Part shown: piece by piece, positions 61,760 to 64,000 of the stretch | How positions within the stretch are numbered: the stretch's first letter is position 1 | Layout of the letters: every line of letters begins with the position of its first letter | Assembly (NCBI GenBank): GCA_035310145.1 | Contig: DATGEL010000089.1 | Span: 1 to 64,000 of the forward strand | Direction: 5' to 3' | DNA length: 64,000 bases | Source: Dehalococcoidia bacterium | Lineage (GTDB): Bacteria; Chloroflexota; Dehalococcoidia; CAUJGQ01 | Notes under the pieces: generated by a model | Databases searched by the model: none | What the model saw: only the letters and a program-made list of their open reading frames with translations | What the model was told of the DNA's origin: nothing | Translations under genes and position numbers: made by a program

Positions 61760-61855
61760 CTCACGGCGCGCTGCTAACCCGGCAACCATACGTATCAGCA
61801 ACCAACGATCGCCCCTCTCCCAGGATTGGGAGAGGGGAAGGGGGTGAGGGCCGAG
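61760..61855. repeat. Dispersed repeat copy 3, just before a start codon
   Basis: TGCTAACCCGG, GATCGCCCCTCTCCCAGGAT and TGGGAGAGGGGAAGGGGGTG, then AGGGCCGAGG and ATG 61857: the repeat directly supplies the purine-rich ribosome-binding region of the second exporter gene. Confidence 0.8.
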
Positions 61856-61856
61856 G

Positions 61857-63737
61857 ATGGCGCTAGGTTTCGGCGGTATGGGCGGGGGCGGCGGCTTCGG
61901 CGGCGCCGGGCGCGGCATGATGCGCCGCGCCGGCATAGACGGGCGCTCGCCCGACGACGAGGAGTTCGGCAAGCCGTTCGACGGCAAGCTGCTGCGCCGC
62001 CTGCTGCCCTATCTCACGCCCTACAAAGGCCGCGTCACGATCGCGGCGCTGCTGATGCTCGTGGCCACGGCCACCAGCGTGGCCACGCCGTACTTCCTCA
62101 CCCTCGCGATCGACGACTTTATCGCCAGGAACGACATGCACGGGCTCGTGCTGCTGATGCTCGGCTTCGTGCTGATGCAGCTCGTCAACTGGTTCGCGAC
62201 CTACGGCCAGAGCTACTCGATGACCTACGCCGGCCAGTGGGCGCTCTACCGGCTCTCCGAAGACGTTTTCTGGCACCTGCAGGTGCTGCCGATCGCCTTC
62301 TTCGACCGCAACGAGACCGGGCGGATCATGTCGCGCGCCCAGAACGACATTTCTGTCCTGCAGCAGCTTTTGAGCAGCGGCCTGCTCAGCATCATCGCCA
62401 GCTCGCTCACCACCGTGGGCATCGTCTTCACGCTGCTGGCGCTCGACTGGCGGCTGGCGCTGGTGACGCTGATCTCGCTGCCCGTGCTGTTCGGGATTAT
62501 TGCCGTCTGGCAGCGCTACGCCCGCAAAAGCTTCGTACGCACCCGCGCCGCGATTTCCATCGTCAACGCCAGCCTGCAGGAGAACGTCTCCGGCGTGCGC
62601 ATCATCCAGAGCCTGACGCGTGAGGACGAGAACCGCCGCCGCTTCGGCACGGTCAACCGCCAGAACTTCAACGCCAACCTCGAAGCGAGCCGCGTCTCCG
62701 CGATCATCAACCCGCTGGTGGACCTGGTGAACGCGATTGCGATCGCGGTCGTGATCGCCGTGGGCGGCTCGCTCGTGCTCTCGCACGATCTGAAGGTCGG
62801 CGCGCTGGTCGGCTTCGCGCTGTACGTGAACCGCCTCTTCGACCCGATCGGCCAGGTGACGCAGCAGTACAGTACGCTGCAGCGCGCCACGGTCGCGGCC
62901 GAGCGCGTCTTCGCCCTGCTGGACGAGCCGGTGAAGATCGCCGACCGGCCCGGTGCGATCGAGCTGCCGCCGGTGCTGGGTCGCGTCGCCTTTGAATACG
63001 TGCGTTTCGCGTACGTGCCCGAGATCCCCGTGCTGCACGATTTGAACCTGGTGGCCGAGCCGGGGCAGACCGTCGCGCTGGTGGGCGAAACGGGTGCGGG
63101 CAAGAGCACGATCATCAGCCTGTTGGAACGCTTCTACGACGTGACCGGCGGGCGCATCACGGTGGATGGCCACGACATCCGCGATGTGACGCTCGCCTCG
63201 CTGCGCGGGCAGATGGGGATCGTCCTGCAGGAACCGTACCTGTTCAGCGGCACGATCGCGGACAACATCCGCCTGGGCCGGTTGCAGGCGACGGACGCCG
63301 AGGTGCAGGAGGCGGCCGAGATCGTGGGGCTGCATGAGCTGATCGCGCGTCTGCCGGAGGGCTACGACACGATCGTGCGCGAGCGCGGCGTCAACCTCTC
63401 CGTCGGCCAGCGGCAACTCGTCAGCTTTGCGCGGGCGCTGCTGCGCCGGCCGCGGATCCTGCTGCTGGACGAGGCGACGGCGAACATCGACTCGGCTACG
63501 GAGGCGCGGCTGCAGCGAGCGCTGGGCAAGCTGCTGCGCGGACGCACGGCCTTCGTGATTGCCCACCGCCTGGCGACGGTGCGCAACGCCGACCGGATCG
63601 TGGCGCTGCGCCACGGCGCGATCGTGGAGCAGGGCACGCACGAGGAACTGATCGCCCGCCGCGGCATGTACTACGACCTCTATTCGCTCGGTTTCGCCAG
63701 CGCCGGCGCCCCGGGCGTGCGCGCCGGCAGCGCATGA
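61857..63737 (+). CDS. ABC exporter half-transporter, canonical ATPase (heterodimer subunit 2)
   Basis: A 626-residue half-transporter with a Gly-rich start (GFGGMGGGGGFGGAGRGMM), a six-helix domain near residues 45-345, and an ATPase domain with Walker A GETGAGKSTIISLLERF near 410, signature NLSVGQRQLVSFARALL near 514 and Walker B RILLLDEATANIDS, having the catalytic Glu. The signature LSVGQ deviates from LSGGQ. With subunit 1 (Walker B Asp) it makes one active and one degenerate site, typical of heterodimeric exporters. The ribosome site is formed by a dispersed repeat. Confidence 0.95.
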   Translation: MALGFGGMGGGGGFGGAGRGMMRRAGIDGRSPDDEEFGKPFDGKLLRRLLPYLTPYKGRVTIAALLMLVATATSVATPYFLTLAIDDFIARNDMHGLVLLMLGFVLMQLVNWFATYGQSYSMTYAGQWALYRLSEDVFWHLQVLPIAFFDRNETGRIMSRAQNDISVLQQLLSSGLLSIIASSLTTVGIVFTLLALDWRLALVTLISLPVLFGIIAVWQRYARKSFVRTRAAISIVNASLQENVSGVRIIQSLTREDENRRRFGTVNRQNFNANLEASRVSAIINPLVDLVNAIAIAVVIAVGGSLVLSHDLKVGALVGFALYVNRLFDPIGQVTQQYSTLQRATVAAERVFALLDEPVKIADRPGAIELPPVLGRVAFEYVRFAYVPEIPVLHDLNLVAEPGQTVALVGETGAGKSTIISLLERFYDVTGGRITVDGHDIRDVTLASLRGQMGIVLQEPYLFSGTIADNIRLGRLQATDAEVQEAAEIVGLHELIARLPEGYDTIVRERGVNLSVGQRQLVSFARALLRRPRILLLDEATANIDSATEARLQRALGKLLRGRTAFVIAHRLATVRNADRIVALRHGAIVEQGTHEELIARRGMYYDLYSLGFASAGAPGVRAGSA

Positions 63738-64000
63738 AGGACGCTGCGGCCCGAAGCAAACGATGGCCATCCGTAACCGCTCACGCCTCAGCAACTGTAC
63801 GCGCAGGACGTAGAGTTGCGGTATACTCTAGATGAATCGCCCGGCTTCCGAACGGTGGTCGCAAATGGCCGCCTTCTCTCGGCGCAAGCGCGAGGGATAG
63901 GAGCCGGGACGCACAGACCCCGCAGCGCAACGCGCGGGGTTTCGTGTTGCTGCTCACTCAGCCGGCCAGTAGCCGCCTTCGCGAGCCCGTAGTAGGCGGC
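63738..64000. other. Right-edge intergenic region
   Basis: No coding sequence is supported; it holds only the candidate structured RNA. The last bases carry a short imperfect repeat (GTAGCCGCC/GTAGGCGGC). Confidence 0.5.
63822..63949 (+). ncRNA. Candidate structured RNA (riboswitch-like leader or small RNA) with terminator
   Basis: A TATACT box (63822-63827) is followed by a foldable stretch: closing stem CCCGGCT (63840-63846) with AGCCGGG (63902-63908), an inner stem GGTGGTC (63854-63860) with GGCCGCC (63867-63873), and then a terminator-like stem CCCCGC (63918-63923) with GCGGGG (63934-63939) followed by TTTCGTGTT. No known class is recognised, and the gene downstream lies outside the window. 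Confidence 0.45.

Noticed and set aside
63840-63910. Known riboswitch class such as c-di-GMP (GEMM) because of GTCGCAAATGG
   Set aside because: Only a short stretch resembles it; the required second conserved strand and tetraloop arrangement are not seen.
1-64000. tRNA, rRNA and CRISPR arrays
   Set aside because: Looked for TpsiC-loop-like sequences, conserved rRNA blocks and regularly spaced repeats; found none that hold.

Overview
This window is about 64 kb of GC-rich bacterial chromosome. It has no rRNA, tRNA or CRISPR array that I can see. Gene style (ClpB, Opp-type importer, LLM flavin oxidoreductases, DUF5678-like/aspartic-protease pair, Linocin-type encapsulin, many GGGAGAG palindromic repeats between genes) suggests a member of the Chloroflexota. 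That is an inference from gene content, not a phylogenetic result.

Layout. 1-7.4 kb: 3' end of clpB, a peptide-type ABC importer (lipoprotein plus two permeases, no ATPase) and a trehalose-phosphatase-like gene. 7.5-16.7 kb: an NrtR-like Nudix regulator, then a co-directional run of ECF-like sigma factor, small protein, ImmA/IrrE metallopeptidase, NurA-like nuclease and HerA-like ATPase, facing a DNA methyltransferase, followed by a cytoplasmic subtilase overlapping a GAF protein. 16.8-19.7 kb: lower-GC accessory stretch with a 5'-truncated Rhs tip, three small unknown genes and a long nested inverted repeat. 19.8-25.9 kb: efflux region (TetR with a clear operator, DrrAB-type ABC exporter, MMPL transporter) with DUF1330 and YceI genes. 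26-32.2 kb: five-gene operon for an exported molybdenum hydroxylase (2Fe-2S, Mo and FAD subunits) joined to a Tat-exported four-cluster ferredoxin and a membrane cytochrome b. 32.6-36.6 kb: orphan NarL-type response regulator, an APH-like kinase and a fliA-csrA-flgM set without flagellar structural genes. 37-45 kb: two acyl-CoA-dehydrogenase-like flavoproteins (one frameshifted), methyltransferase, hydrolases and SDR. 45-54 kb: S9 peptidase, LLM oxidoreductase, D-aminoacylase-like amidohydrolase, NTF2-like protein, methyltransferase, PPOX protein, C39-like peptidase and MerR. 54-56.2 kb: a family 1 encapsulin shell gene divergent from a small gene whose product carries a cargo-loading-peptide-like motif. 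56.3-64 kb: mannose-6-phosphate isomerase, amidase, a heterodimeric ABC exporter and a possible structured RNA at the right edge.

The candidates I rate highest as new systems are the sigma/IrrE/NurA/HerA cluster (possible protease-triggered DNA-damage or defence module), the encapsulin with its divergent putative cargo, and the exported molybdo-hydroxylase wired to a cytochrome b. All functional assignments come from reading motifs by eye; no database search was run.
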